Below, piece after piece: positions 35,441-44,327 of a stretch of DNA of 64,000 bases. The stretch's first letter is position 1, and every line of letters starts with the position of its first letter. The position numbers and the translations under genes were made by a program. This DNA is from Anaerolineae bacterium (GTDB lineage Bacteria > Chloroflexota > Anaerolineae > Anaerolineales > Anaerolineaceae). The notes under the pieces were generated by a model. It saw only the letters and a list, made by a program, of their open reading frames with translations. It was not told the DNA's origin and ran no database searches. The stretch is taken from positions 1 to 64,000 of the forward strand of contig JABLXC010000019.1 of assembly GCA_013178185.1 (NCBI GenBank), read 5' to 3'.

Positions 35441-36448
35441 ATGCCTGTTTTTACGCGAGAGCTGGGGATAGACCTGGGCACAACGATGACTGTCATCGCT
35501 GAGGGAAATCAGGTTTTGTTGCAAGAGCCCACGGTCGTAGCGATTATTGTGGAAGAACAAAAAATGGTTGAGTGGGGACAGGCAGCCAAAGATATGTATG
35601 GAAGGGTTCCGGAAAGCATCGAAGTCGTCCGTCCTTTACAATTTGGGGTGATAGCTGAGTACGAGATTACAGAAAATTTGTTGAGCTTTCTGGTTAAAAA
35701 GGTCTCTGGTCCGATGTTGATCTTTCGGCCCCGGGTGATGATCACGGTTCCCTATGGGGTCACCAGCGTTGAAAGCCGGGCTGTTCATGAGGCTGGTCTT
35801 GGATCCGGCAGCCGGGAAGTATTTCTAATTCAGCAGCCGCTGGCTGCGGCGATTGGGGTTGATCTGCCGATTTCTACACCGTCTGGGAACATGCTGATCG
35901 GCCTTGGAGGGGGCACCACGCAGGCGGCAGTACTTGCGATGAACAGTATCATCTCGGCAGAAACTTCCCGCACCGGCGGTTTGAAACTGGATGAGGCGAT
36001 CATCACTTTCGTTCGCAAGAAATACGGGGTCGTCATTGGTCAACCGACCGCCGAACAGTTGAAAATTCGAATTGGGGCGGCTGTTCCGCAAGACCAGCAG
36101 CAGATCATGGAAGTTCAGGGGCAGGACCAGATCACTGGTTTGCCCAAGCCCGTTACCTTATCGACAGAGGACGTTGTCGAAGCATTGCAAGAACCGCTTG
36201 CGGAGATTTCGAATACTATTCGGCGTGTACTGGAAAAAACGCCACCAGAATTGATCTCGGATATCATTGACCGGGGAGTGGCGTTGTGCGGCGGCGGGGC
36301 GTTGTTGCGGGGGATCGATAAGTACTTAACCAAGTCGCTCGGAATCCCCGCCTATCTTGTGGATGAGCCTCTGACCTGCACGGCACTGGGCGCAGCGCGC
36401 GCCATAGGAATGCGAGATGTTCTGCGCCGGAGTTTGCTCACGGCATGA
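35441..36448 (+). CDS. MreB-like actin homologue with altered nucleotide-site residues
   Basis: This 335-residue protein of the MreB family has 'LGIDLGTTMTVIAEGNQVLLQEPTVVAI' start motifs and 'LCGGGALLRGIDKYLTK' near the end. MreB polymers organise rod-shape wall growth under the membrane. In the phosphate-2 motif the usual DIGGGTTE is GLGGGTTQ (residues 154-161), so the conserved Asp and the Glu that promotes ATP hydrolysis are both replaced. This may be a paralogue with weak or no ATPase activity. mreC and mreD are not nearby. It lies 19 bases after atpC, probably co-transcribed, and a terminator follows. Confidence 0.8.
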   Translation: MPVFTRELGIDLGTTMTVIAEGNQVLLQEPTVVAIIVEEQKMVEWGQAAKDMYGRVPESIEVVRPLQFGVIAEYEITENLLSFLVKKVSGPMLIFRPRVMITVPYGVTSVESRAVHEAGLGSGSREVFLIQQPLAAAIGVDLPISTPSGNMLIGLGGGTTQAAVLAMNSIISAETSRTGGLKLDEAIITFVRKKYGVVIGQPTAEQLKIRIGAAVPQDQQQIMEVQGQDQITGLPKPVTLSTEDVVEALQEPLAEISNTIRRVLEKTPPELISDIIDRGVALCGGGALLRGIDKYLTKSLGIPAYLVDEPLTCTALGAARAIGMRDVLRRSLLTA

Positions 36449-36452
36449 GTAA

Positions 36453-36486
36453 CAGGCTGATTCAACGGCGTCGGCCTGATTTTTTC
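36453..36486 (+). terminator. Terminator after the F1/MreB unit
   Basis: CAGGCTGA (36453-36460) pairs with TCGGCCTG (36471-36478) with one T:G wobble and a 10-base loop, followed by ATTTTTTC. It lies between convergent genes and would end the atp-mreB transcript. Confidence 0.75.
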
Positions 36487-37106
36487 TAATCGATATAGTA
36501 GGTCATGTGTTGCAACTGGATCAGGGGGTCGATGTATTCGACGTGAATGCCTTTAGGGAGGCTGAGGGGAACCGGGGCATAATTGAGGATGGCTTTAATG
36601 CCGGCGTTTGTCAGTTCTTCTGCTACGGCCTGGGCGTTCGAGGCGGGTACTGTCAGCATGGCTATCTTAATTCCTGAGCCAAATAACAGGGCTTTAACTT
36701 GGCTGGCATCTTGAACGACAAAATTTGCTATCTTCGTGCCAATTTTGTTTGGATCATTGTCCACAATTAAGGCGATGCGAAAACCGCGGTTTGCAAAGCC
36801 ATTATAATTTGCGATGGCATGACCCAGACTGCCGGCGCCCACCAGGAGGATATCCCACATTCGGTCCACTTTCAGGATCGTTTGGAGCTGCCCGATTAAA
36901 AATGGGATGGAGTAACCGGTGCCTTGTTTACCAAACTCGCCAAACTGGGAGAGATCCTTGCGGATCTGTGCGGCTGTATATCCCAACCGATCTCCCAATT
37001 CCTTGGAAGAGGTGGTATGTCTTCCTTCCTGGTGCATTCGTTGAAGAGCCTGGAGATAGCGAGGCAATCTGCCGACGATGATGTCTGGAATCGAACCATT
37101 GATCAT
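36486..37106 (-). CDS. rex: Redox-sensing transcriptional repressor Rex
   Basis: This 206-residue NADH/NAD+ sensor represses fermentation and respiration genes at high NAD+. The N-terminal winged helix contains 'RHTTSSKELGDRLGYTAAQIRKDLSQFGEFG', and the Rossmann region has 'LVGAGSLGHAIANYNGF' near residue 90. The start ATG is at 37106. The gene is monocistronic in appearance, with a strong -35 box upstream. Rex is common in anaerobes and fits the metabolism suggested by the oxidoreductase island. Confidence 0.93.
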   Translation of the reverse strand: MINGSIPDIIVGRLPRYLQALQRMHQEGRHTTSSKELGDRLGYTAAQIRKDLSQFGEFGKQGTGYSIPFLIGQLQTILKVDRMWDILLVGAGSLGHAIANYNGFANRGFRIALIVDNDPNKIGTKIANFVVQDASQVKALLFGSGIKIAMLTVPASNAQAVAEELTNAGIKAILNYAPVPLSLPKGIHVEYIDPLIQLQHMTYYID

Positions 37107-37137
37107 TTTATTCCCTCACCATAAGGTTTCTATAACT

Positions 37138-37165
37138 AATTTATCATATATTAATCCATTGTCAA
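37138..37165 (-). promoter_or_regulatory. Promoter of rex
   Basis: On the minus strand a perfect TTGACA (37165-37160) is followed after 16 bases by TAAATT (37143-37138). Transcription would start about 25 bases before the rex ATG. The region is very AT-rich (TATGATAAATTAG); no clear Rex operator was assigned. Confidence 0.5.
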
Positions 37166-37207
37166 TCTAATTTGTGGCACTACCTTTCTGATTCAGCTCT
37201 GCATTCA

Positions 37208-39478
37208 TCAGGGAGGGAAGGTAAACTTGACCGAAAAACTTTTTGGACCCTGTATTGTTAAAAGCGTTACCGGAAAGGGCAGGTAGTGTCCGAGGGGGTA
37301 TCCGAAGCTGGGATTTTCAGGTTGGCTCATCCACTTATACGAATCATGGAATGAATCCTGGCGATTGCTGGCAGCAACAAGCTGGATGCTCGGCAGAAGA
37401 GAATCATCTATATTTTCGCCGGAAACCAGTCTATCCAGGCGCTCTTTCCACTTTGGAGTGTCTCTTTGTTCTGGCAGGATAAGTAGTGGAATGCGGGTTG
37501 TCCTCGCTTGTTCTGAGCGGTATTCCACCAGAAGGTTGTTGGAAACGATGGAGAATGTTTTTTGAAGGCTACCGTTTGCGGCGTTAAAAATGATCTGATT
37601 TTCTTTGATTTCGGCGAAGAATGGTTGGTGTGTATTTTCCAGGTCTGAGAAGGCGCCCGGAATTTCATTGGGGTCGGAGGCTGGCCCGCTTTCCAGTTTC
37701 CAATCGACCGAATCGCTCAACCCAACAGAAAATTGCGAGGCAGGCCCAATCCATTGCTGAGCACCCTGGGTGTTCCTGGCGATCAGGATCAACAGGCGAG
37801 CGCCGTCGGGTTCATATGTCGTAAATAACTGCTTTGACGCCAGCATACATTCCATTTCCCCGTCCCAGTCCAGATCTACCGCGCAGGTATGAAGTGTCGC
37901 CGGGTTTTGAAGCCATTTTATCCCAGCAATTAGATGTCCAACGTTGCCCAGGTAATTGACCTGGAGCTGCTGGAGGCGTTCATCTGCCGTCGGTTTGGTC
38001 AGGTTGAGAAACATCTGCCAGGCCTGGTCGGTCATCTTGCCTTCTGTCAGCGATTCCAATTCCTGACGGAGAGCGTTCTTGAGTTCTGGATAGGCGAGCG
38101 CGGAGGATTTGATAAAGCCAGCGGCTGAATAAGGTTTGAGTGGTAAGTCGTGGGGGGTGCAAAGCAGATTTTCACAATCCTGAAAAATATAGCCCTGACG
38201 AGTAGGAAGGGTGAGCAGATCCTGCTGTGTGAGAACATGGATCCACGGGTGAGATTGAATATACTCAAAAGCTAACTGACTGCTTTGCGCGTCCCCCCAT
38301 GCGCTTTGGGACAGGCTTCCGCCGAAAGTTACGAGCGTTTGCGCGTTCCCCGCCTGTGCTGCTTTAACAAGCTGCTGTTTTGCGGCAATGGTCAAACCGG
38401 CCTGGTCTATTTCCATATTATTCTTCTGAGGGGATTGGAATGTTTGTGGCAGGGGAATGAGCCGAATGGATTGCCAGGTATAAAGAGAGTCTGAGTATGG
38501 TAGCACTGCAAACGCCGCTTTGTAACGATTGATATTGTAAGATTTTGAGGAGAGCGAAGCGAATACAAGAGGATGGTCTGGGAAGGCAAAATTTCGACTG
38601 ACCGCTCGACTCAAGCGCAGGCTCTGTCCCACGAATTCTGGATCTCCTATACCCACATCGGGTAGAATGAGAAGTCCCTTTTCGGCTAATTGGCGGATTT
38701 TTTCTATTTGTCCCAGGTAGTTCAGCGCCGCAAGACTGTTTGGTTTTTTGAGATCCAGTAAGACGACGGGTGTACCAGTTTCCTCGACCGCCTGTAGTAA
38801 ATAGCGCAAGCCGTGACGCTGTCCAAAGGGGCCGGTGTGAGCGCCGTCCCAGCGGCGGAGGGTCTGAGCAGGGGTGAAGCCGGGCATCAGATCATAAAAT
38901 ACCAATAGGAGCGGGGCTTTATAGGAAGACGAAAGCGCAGCAATGGGGATCTGGGGGGTAGGGGGCGCCGCAGGCTGACCTTCACCATCCAATATCGTGG
39001 CAGATAGGTTTTCTACCTGGTGGGTGGAGGCAAAGCTGGGGTTATTGATCTCGATAACAACGTAATCCAGCTCTGTCTTCCAGTAGATTTTTGGATTCAG
39101 ACCGTGAACTGGCTGTTGATTCTGATCTTCGATGGACGGCTCGTGCCCGTTGGTTGCCCAGATATGGAATTTAGCCAATTTCAGATCTTTGATCTTTGAA
39201 CGAGGCCTGAACCCGACGTTAAGCTCAATGCTGATATTTGGCTGCTGGGGGAGATCCAGAAAATCCAAGCGGAATTGGATTTTTTCATTGGAATGGCGGG
39301 CGTAAATGGCGACCAAGTCTTGGGCTGGGTCGGCCAGATTGAGTCTGTCGAAGTAAATGAGATCGGCAAACATCCACTCATCAAATGGGGATGAAAAAGA
39401 ACTGGAAGGAAAGATCCCAAAGCAGCTTGATAGCAGCAAAAAAACCACAGCGCTGAGAAAAACTGTTTTCAATTTCAT
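37208..39478 (-). CDS. Large lipoprotein of unknown function
   Basis: This 756-residue protein starts at ATG 39478 with a lipoprotein signal peptide (MKLKTVFLSAVVFLLLSSCFG; lipobox LSSC). The long upstream in-frame extension to 39868 only crosses YugP and is ignored. Seen: a beta-rich first 200 residues, then a region with 'PVVLLDLKKPNSLAALNYLGQIEKIRQLAEKG'-type alpha/beta text, and later 'YIQSHPWIHVLTQQDL', a style met in GH57/deacetylase-like enzymes. No catalytic motif was certain. Length and anchoring suggest a cell-surface enzyme or binding protein; function unknown. Confidence 0.7.
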   Translation of the reverse strand: MKLKTVFLSAVVFLLLSSCFGIFPSSSFSSPFDEWMFADLIYFDRLNLADPAQDLVAIYARHSNEKIQFRLDFLDLPQQPNISIELNVGFRPRSKIKDLKLAKFHIWATNGHEPSIEDQNQQPVHGLNPKIYWKTELDYVVIEINNPSFASTHQVENLSATILDGEGQPAAPPTPQIPIAALSSSYKAPLLLVFYDLMPGFTPAQTLRRWDGAHTGPFGQRHGLRYLLQAVEETGTPVVLLDLKKPNSLAALNYLGQIEKIRQLAEKGLLILPDVGIGDPEFVGQSLRLSRAVSRNFAFPDHPLVFASLSSKSYNINRYKAAFAVLPYSDSLYTWQSIRLIPLPQTFQSPQKNNMEIDQAGLTIAAKQQLVKAAQAGNAQTLVTFGGSLSQSAWGDAQSSQLAFEYIQSHPWIHVLTQQDLLTLPTRQGYIFQDCENLLCTPHDLPLKPYSAAGFIKSSALAYPELKNALRQELESLTEGKMTDQAWQMFLNLTKPTADERLQQLQVNYLGNVGHLIAGIKWLQNPATLHTCAVDLDWDGEMECMLASKQLFTTYEPDGARLLILIARNTQGAQQWIGPASQFSVGLSDSVDWKLESGPASDPNEIPGAFSDLENTHQPFFAEIKENQIIFNAANGSLQKTFSIVSNNLLVEYRSEQARTTRIPLLILPEQRDTPKWKERLDRLVSGENIDDSLLPSIQLVAASNRQDSFHDSYKWMSQPENPSFGYPLGHYLPFPVTLLTIQGPKSFSVKFTFPP

Positions 39479-39552
39479 GAGCGTATTATAAACAAAATGC
39501 GCTCCAGGACCGGCAGGCGCTGGAGCGCAGAAAGGATAGTTTGCAGCATGGT

Positions 39553-40263
39553 TTAATCTCTGTTGCGGTTTCCCAAAAGCAGCAAGGCGTAATACATCAA
39601 GGTGGATATTGCTTGGATTGCTGCCGCGACGTAGGTTAGGGCGGCGGCATTCAAGACGCTGTTTACTCCGGCGGCCTCTCCCTGGTAGATGACGCCGGAA
39701 TTGAACAACCATTCCTTTGCCCGGCGAGTGGCGTCGAACTCCACCGGTAAAGTCACCAGGGCAAATAGCGCAGTTGCGGCGAAAAGGATCAAGCCGATCC
39801 AGGCCAGCCTTTCTCCAAAAGCAGATGACATCAGTAACCCGACCATGAAAATGACAGGCCCCAGCCAACTGCCGATTTGGACGGTGGGAACCATCGCAGA
39901 GCGGATTTTAAGGGGAGCATAAGCCTGCTGGTCTTGAAGCGCATGCCCCGCCTCGTGAGCGGCTACGCCTGCGGCAGCGAGGCTATTGCTCCTGTAGACC
40001 GAAGGGCTGAGCCGTAAAACTTTTTGGGTTGGGTCGTAATGGTCGGAAAGAAAGCCGTGGGTTTCTTCTACCCTGACATGACCGAGACCATGGGCGTTTA
40101 ACATTCTGCGGGCGATTTCGCTGCCTGTCAGGCCGGTGTTGCTGCGCACACGGGAATACCGGTTGAAAGCAGAATTAACTTTAAGTTGAGCCCACAGTCC
40201 CAACAAGAGGGCGGGCAAACTGATCAGAATGTAAAGCCCGTAGCCGGGAAAAAATGGAATCAT
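39553..40263 (-). CDS. Zinc metallopeptidase, YugP family
   Basis: This 236-residue membrane-bound peptidase has HEAGH at 103-107 in 'AAHEAGHALQDQQAYAPLKIRSAMVP'. A hydrophobic N-terminus and two further spans in the second half ('VIFMVGLLMSSAFG', 'LILFAATALFALVTL') fit the YugP/DUF2 type. 'FDATRRAKEWL' near the C-terminus is typical. Function is only generally known, as a membrane neutral zinc protease. Confidence 0.88.
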   Translation of the reverse strand: MIPFFPGYGLYILISLPALLLGLWAQLKVNSAFNRYSRVRSNTGLTGSEIARRMLNAHGLGHVRVEETHGFLSDHYDPTQKVLRLSPSVYRSNSLAAAGVAAHEAGHALQDQQAYAPLKIRSAMVPTVQIGSWLGPVIFMVGLLMSSAFGERLAWIGLILFAATALFALVTLPVEFDATRRAKEWLFNSGVIYQGEAAGVNSVLNAAALTYVAAAIQAISTLMYYALLLLGNRNRD

Positions 40264-40356
40264 CGCTTCACCTCTTCGTTAAGATATTCTGATGGTTAAT
40301 AATCTTTTCACAGGCACATTGTAACAAGAGATTATTAATAGACCATAAGAGTGAAT

Positions 40357-40379
40357 AAAAAACACCCGATGAAGGGTGT
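40357..40379 (-). terminator. Terminator after tRNA-Arg
   Basis: On the minus strand ACACCC (40379-40374) pairs with GGGTGT (40367-40362), followed by TTTTTT. It lies just below the tRNA 3' end and is a standard short terminator. Confidence 0.75.
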
Positions 40380-40384
40380 CTTGC

Positions 40385-40459
40385 TGGCGTCCCTGGGGAG
40401 ACTCGAACTCCCGCTTCTGGCTCCGGAGGCCAGCGCTCTATCCACTGAGCTACAGGGAC
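40385..40459 (-). tRNA. tRNA-Arg (anticodon CCG)
   Basis: Read on the minus strand, acceptor GTCCCTG pairs with CAGGGAC and is followed by discriminator G and an encoded CCA (40387-40385). The anticodon stem CTGGC/GCCAG encloses CTCCGGA with CCG as anticodon. The D arm (GCTCAGTGGATAGAGC) and T arm (GTTCGAGTC) are complete. The CCA is encoded here but not in tRNA-His above. Confidence 0.95.
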
Positions 40460-40652
40460 GTTGTTTATAGCGGTCATTTTACCATGATTAAAAGGGCTTG
40501 AGTAGATAAAAATCTTCGGTGGCGCTGGGTTGCACGAGCTCTGATTAAGCCCAATCGTCTTCCAAAACCATGAGCTTATTTTGCGAGTTGAAGAAGCTGT
40601 GTCCGATAGTTGCCGGGTCGCCCGAAGCCGGCCGGGAGCGCCGGGAAAGATT

Positions 40653-41642
40653 TTACCCCAGGAGAGAGGCTGAAAGCGCTGTCAATTCTGCCTTGATTTC
40701 TTTGATGTACCTGGAATTGCCCGTCTCTTCTCCAATAACCGCCAGTTGGTTCTTTTTGTGCGCCAGTTCGGCGCACAGTTGATAGAACCGGTTTGTTTTT
40801 CTAAAACGCCCTCTAAAAAGCGCTTTGATCCGGGCGGCTGTTTGCAACCAGGCCGAACAAGCCGTTTGGTATTGGCGGCTGGTGATCAAGCCTTGTTGCA
40901 CTTCATCTTCCAGGAAACGGGCGAGCAATTTTCTTTCGCGGGAAATTGTCCAAAAGATGAAAAATAACATGGAAAGCCACCCAAGCCAATCAAACGAAGT
41001 TGTCAAAAAGATCCCTATTCCATCTGTGAAGAGTTTTGAGATCGTATTATGGACTGAATGGAGGATCACGGCTGCCAGCCAACCTGCGATTGGTGCAGCC
41101 CATCGAATGCTTCCTGAATGGCTTAACCTTCTCAATGCCAGCCCGATGCCAAAAAAGGCAGTATAAAAGGGATGTTGCCAGCCTACCATGACGACCCTGA
41201 CGATGATCATGGCCGCTAACCCCTGCCAGCCGTTTTCTAAAAAGCCGTAGGAGTAGATGTAATAGGTATTTTCTGTGGCGGCAAACCCCAGAGCTGTGAT
41301 GGCAGCATAGACGATGCCGTCTAAGATCGAGTCGAACTCGCTCCGAACAAGATAGAAGACCAGCAGAACTGCAAGGCCTTTCAGGCTTTCCTCAACGATT
41401 GGGGCTACAAATGTGCCTGTAGTAAAGGAAGCAAGTGTTTCTGACCCGGTGAAGATATAGACTCCTGTTCCCATCATGGTGTTGATAAGAAAAGCTGCGC
41501 CAGCGGCGATTACAGCGCCCCATGTAAAGGCAACGCCCAACAAAACGCCTGGCTCCTTTTCATAACGGTCGAGCCAGTAGATGAAGAGGGCAAAGAGCAG
41601 CATGGGGATAAAACCAAAAAACACCGAAACTAGAAAGCCCAT
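40653..41642 (-). CDS. PrsW family intramembrane metalloprotease
   Basis: This 329-residue membrane protein has the PrsW motifs EESLK ('PIVEESLKGLAVLL'), 'GFAATENTYYI', and 'WQHPFYTAFFGIGLA' with 'ILHSVHN', arranged across about eight spans. Members cleave membrane anti-sigma or other proteins. The soluble C-terminal 80 residues are helical with no known domain. The target is unknown. About 190 bases between it and the tRNA-Arg contain no gene that I can support. Confidence 0.88.
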   Translation of the reverse strand: MGFLVSVFFGFIPMLLFALFIYWLDRYEKEPGVLLGVAFTWGAVIAAGAAFLINTMMGTGVYIFTGSETLASFTTGTFVAPIVEESLKGLAVLLVFYLVRSEFDSILDGIVYAAITALGFAATENTYYIYSYGFLENGWQGLAAMIIVRVVMVGWQHPFYTAFFGIGLALRRLSHSGSIRWAAPIAGWLAAVILHSVHNTISKLFTDGIGIFLTTSFDWLGWLSMLFFIFWTISRERKLLARFLEDEVQQGLITSRQYQTACSAWLQTAARIKALFRGRFRKTNRFYQLCAELAHKKNQLAVIGEETGNSRYIKEIKAELTALSASLLG

Positions 41643-41685
41643 AGCATCACCGTGAGGATTAGAGGCAAGGTTGTTTTATGAAAAT

Positions 41686-42327
41686 CTATTCCCGAAAGAC
41701 GATGCCCGTTCTCTCGATGTACGCAGAAAATGGGTCAAGGCCAAGCGCGGTAAGGACTTCATCGGGACGGCCTGTGGCTTGCTGGCCTGCCGCGAGGCGC
41801 ATAAAAATTCTGTGGTTGCCAGCTTGCCGGATTGAATTTTCAAGCTCCAGGTTATAAACGAGGGGGCGCAGATCGTATTTTTTTCCGCGCCTTTCCCTGA
41901 TGAGGCTCTCTGATTGCAGGAGCGTTTGGATACGGTCCTTGAGCTGCACGGCGGCGATTGCTGGGGAGATTTCTGCCACGTAATCCGCCGCGATGACCCT
42001 GGTTTGGGGGGAAGGGGCGTTAAGGGGAACTTCTTCTATGGCGTTAATGGTGATGCCCGGCGGAAGCGATTTTTCCAGGGTGGATCGAATTTCTTCATGA
42101 TTTATCTGGTTATTGTTAATCCAGACTTCGATCAACTCGTTCCTGCCGGTGATCCCTAGTGGAAGGGGATTGGCCTGGTTCAGGCGGGGCTGTGGATGAA
42201 ATCCCTGGCTGTAAGCCAGAGAGAGATTGGCACGGCGAAAAATCCGCTCCCAGGCTTTGTGAACGTCCAGGTTGCCGGTGTAACGAAAAGCCCCCCCTTT
42301 GGAGTAGTAGATCTGGATTCGGATCAT
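41686..42327 (-). CDS. TIGR03936/DUF2344 radical-SAM-linked protein
   Basis: This 213-residue protein belongs to the DUF2344 (TIGR03936) family, recognised by 'GGAFRYTGNLDVHKAWERIFRRANLSLAYSQGFHPQPRL' text at the start (given here only as family landmarks FRYTGN and SQGFHPQP). In many bacteria this domain is fused to or follows TIGR03960. Here its ATG (42327) directly abuts the TIGR03960 stop with no gap. Function unknown, probably together with the radical SAM protein in RNA or ribosome-related modification. Confidence 0.88.
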   Translation of the reverse strand: MIRIQIYYSKGGAFRYTGNLDVHKAWERIFRRANLSLAYSQGFHPQPRLNQANPLPLGITGRNELIEVWINNNQINHEEIRSTLEKSLPPGITINAIEEVPLNAPSPQTRVIAADYVAEISPAIAAVQLKDRIQTLLQSESLIRERRGKKYDLRPLVYNLELENSIRQAGNHRIFMRLAAGQQATGRPDEVLTALGLDPFSAYIERTGIVFRE

Positions 42328-44244
42328 TCAGGACGCTGCCGTTTCTAAAATGGTTTTTCGTGAAGGACTTCTGACTTCTGGGCATTTCCATGCCCTTCCA
42401 GGGAAAGCGCGCCGCATTTCCGTAAATACCGGAAGGATGCCGCAGGCATAGCAATTCTCGCGACAGTCGGCGCGCAAAACACCTGCCTCACTTCTCCTGA
42501 ATTCTTCGATCAAATATTGCTTCTTCACGCCGATGTTGATGTGATCCCAAGGAAAGACCTCGTCGAGGGTTCGATGGCGATAGGTGTAGAAAGCAGGGTC
42601 CAGGCCGGCTTGCAGAAAAGCGTACTGCCAGGCTTCAAAGCGAAACTGATCCTGCCAGGCATCGAATTTTGCGCCCAGTTGCCACGCTCGATAGATTACT
42701 TCCCCGATGCGTCGGTCGCCGCGGGAGAGCCAGGCTTCCAGTTGTGTATCCCTGGGGTCAGTCCAGGTCAGTTTCAGTCCGGGGCCTGTCATTGTCTTGC
42801 GGAGGAGCACCTGTTTGGCTTCGATATTTTCCATCTCGTCGCAAGGCACCCATTGGAAAGGGGTGTGGGGTTTTGGGACGAACGTGCTGACCCCCGCGTG
42901 AAGGTTGGCGCGCCTGCCAATTTGTTTTCGCCCTTCGGCCAGAACCGCTTTACAAAGATCGGCGATGGCTTGCACGTCTTCAAGCGTCTCAGTAGGATGG
43001 CCGATCATGAAATAGAGCTTCAGATTGGTCCAGCCGCGCCTGTAAATTTCTCGGGCGGTCTCAAGCAGTTGTTCCGCGCTGATTGGCTTGTTGATGGTGT
43101 TTCTCATGCGGTCGGTAGCGGCTTCTGGAGCCAGGGTGAATCCCCCGGACCGCCGCCCTTTTAGTTTTTCCAAAAGATCAACGGAAACTGTATCAATGCG
43201 CAGCGAGGGAAGAGAAATGGTCAGGTGCTGGCTGCTAAAACGTTCTGACACAGCGCTTACGAGCTCGGTGATCTGGCTGTAATCTGACGACGAAAGAGAG
43301 AGGAGAGCGATCTCTTCGTACCCGGTATTTCGGAGGGCAGTTTCAATGCTGGCGACGATCTCTGCTACAGGACGTTCGCGCACCGGGCGTGTAATCATGC
43401 CGGCATGGCAAAACCGGCAACCGCGCGTACATCCTCGCATGATTTCGATTGCCACACGATTGTGAACGACATCAATATTTGGCACAATAAAGTTCGTCGG
43501 CGGGAGCGGCAGGCGAGGAACAATACGTTTTGTCACCGGCAAAGAGCCGGATTCGTCGTTCCGTCTCTCAATGTGCGAAATTGTTCCATCCAGCTTATAG
43601 ACCGGGCGATAGAATGACGGGACGTAAACGCCGCTGATCTTTGAAAGTGCCATGAGGAGCTTTTCTTTTTGCAGATGGGCTGCTTTCCACTGCTGGTGGG
43701 CATGAACGATTTCCAGGATCACGTCTTCTGCTTCGCCGATGACGAATGCGTCCATAAAATCTGCCATTGGCTCTGGATTGAAGGCAGCGTGACCGCCTGC
43801 TATGATGAGGGGATGGCTTTTCTGACGTTCGACGGCCTTTAGCGGGATTGAACTCAAATCCAATATGTTGAGGGTATTGGTATAGAGGGTTTCGTATGGA
43901 AGCGAGAAACCGATGATATCAAAAGCGGCGAGGGGCTGCTTGCTTTCAAGAGCATAGAGCGGAATTTCATTTTCCCTGAGAAGGGTTTCCATGTCCACCC
44001 AGGGAGCATAGGCGCGTTCGGCAAGGACGTCTTTTTGCTTGTTGAGGATATCGTATAGAATTGCCAGACCGAGGTTGGGCAGGCCAATATCATACAGATC
44101 CGGGAACACAAGAGCAACCCTGGTTTTGACGCTCTCCCAGGGTTTTATCACTTGATTTAGCTCGCCGCCGACATAACGGCCAGGCTTTTCGACCCGTAGC
44201 AAAATTTGTTCGAGACGAGCTTGAATTTCCATCGCAGATAACAC
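42328..44244 (-). CDS. TIGR03960 family B12-binding radical SAM protein
   Basis: This 638-residue protein has an N-terminal cobalamin-binding-like domain ('RVALVFPDLYDIGLPNLGLAILYDIL') and a radical SAM core with the cluster motif CTRGCRFCHAG. Later regions contain 'GRRSGGFTLAPEAATDRMRNTINKP' and a C-terminal Cys set ('CRENCYACGI'). TIGR03960 proteins are widespread, and their substrate is still unknown. The adjacent DUF2344 gene is its normal partner. Start ATG 44244. Confidence 0.92.
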   Translation of the reverse strand: MLSAMEIQARLEQILLRVEKPGRYVGGELNQVIKPWESVKTRVALVFPDLYDIGLPNLGLAILYDILNKQKDVLAERAYAPWVDMETLLRENEIPLYALESKQPLAAFDIIGFSLPYETLYTNTLNILDLSSIPLKAVERQKSHPLIIAGGHAAFNPEPMADFMDAFVIGEAEDVILEIVHAHQQWKAAHLQKEKLLMALSKISGVYVPSFYRPVYKLDGTISHIERRNDESGSLPVTKRIVPRLPLPPTNFIVPNIDVVHNRVAIEIMRGCTRGCRFCHAGMITRPVRERPVAEIVASIETALRNTGYEEIALLSLSSSDYSQITELVSAVSERFSSQHLTISLPSLRIDTVSVDLLEKLKGRRSGGFTLAPEAATDRMRNTINKPISAEQLLETAREIYRRGWTNLKLYFMIGHPTETLEDVQAIADLCKAVLAEGRKQIGRRANLHAGVSTFVPKPHTPFQWVPCDEMENIEAKQVLLRKTMTGPGLKLTWTDPRDTQLEAWLSRGDRRIGEVIYRAWQLGAKFDAWQDQFRFEAWQYAFLQAGLDPAFYTYRHRTLDEVFPWDHINIGVKKQYLIEEFRRSEAGVLRADCRENCYACGILPVFTEMRRAFPGRAWKCPEVRSPSRKTILETAAS

Positions 44245-44327
44245 AAATTAACTCCTCAAATTAACTACCGATAAGAAAACTAATTTTACCTTAAAGGATC
44301 CAAATATTGACTGATGGTCCTCTCTTT

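Noticed and set aside
39479-39868. 130-residue N-terminal extension of the large lipoprotein
   Set aside because: It overlaps YugP in the wrong frame and would bury the signal peptide; the ATG at 39478 gives a clean lipoprotein.
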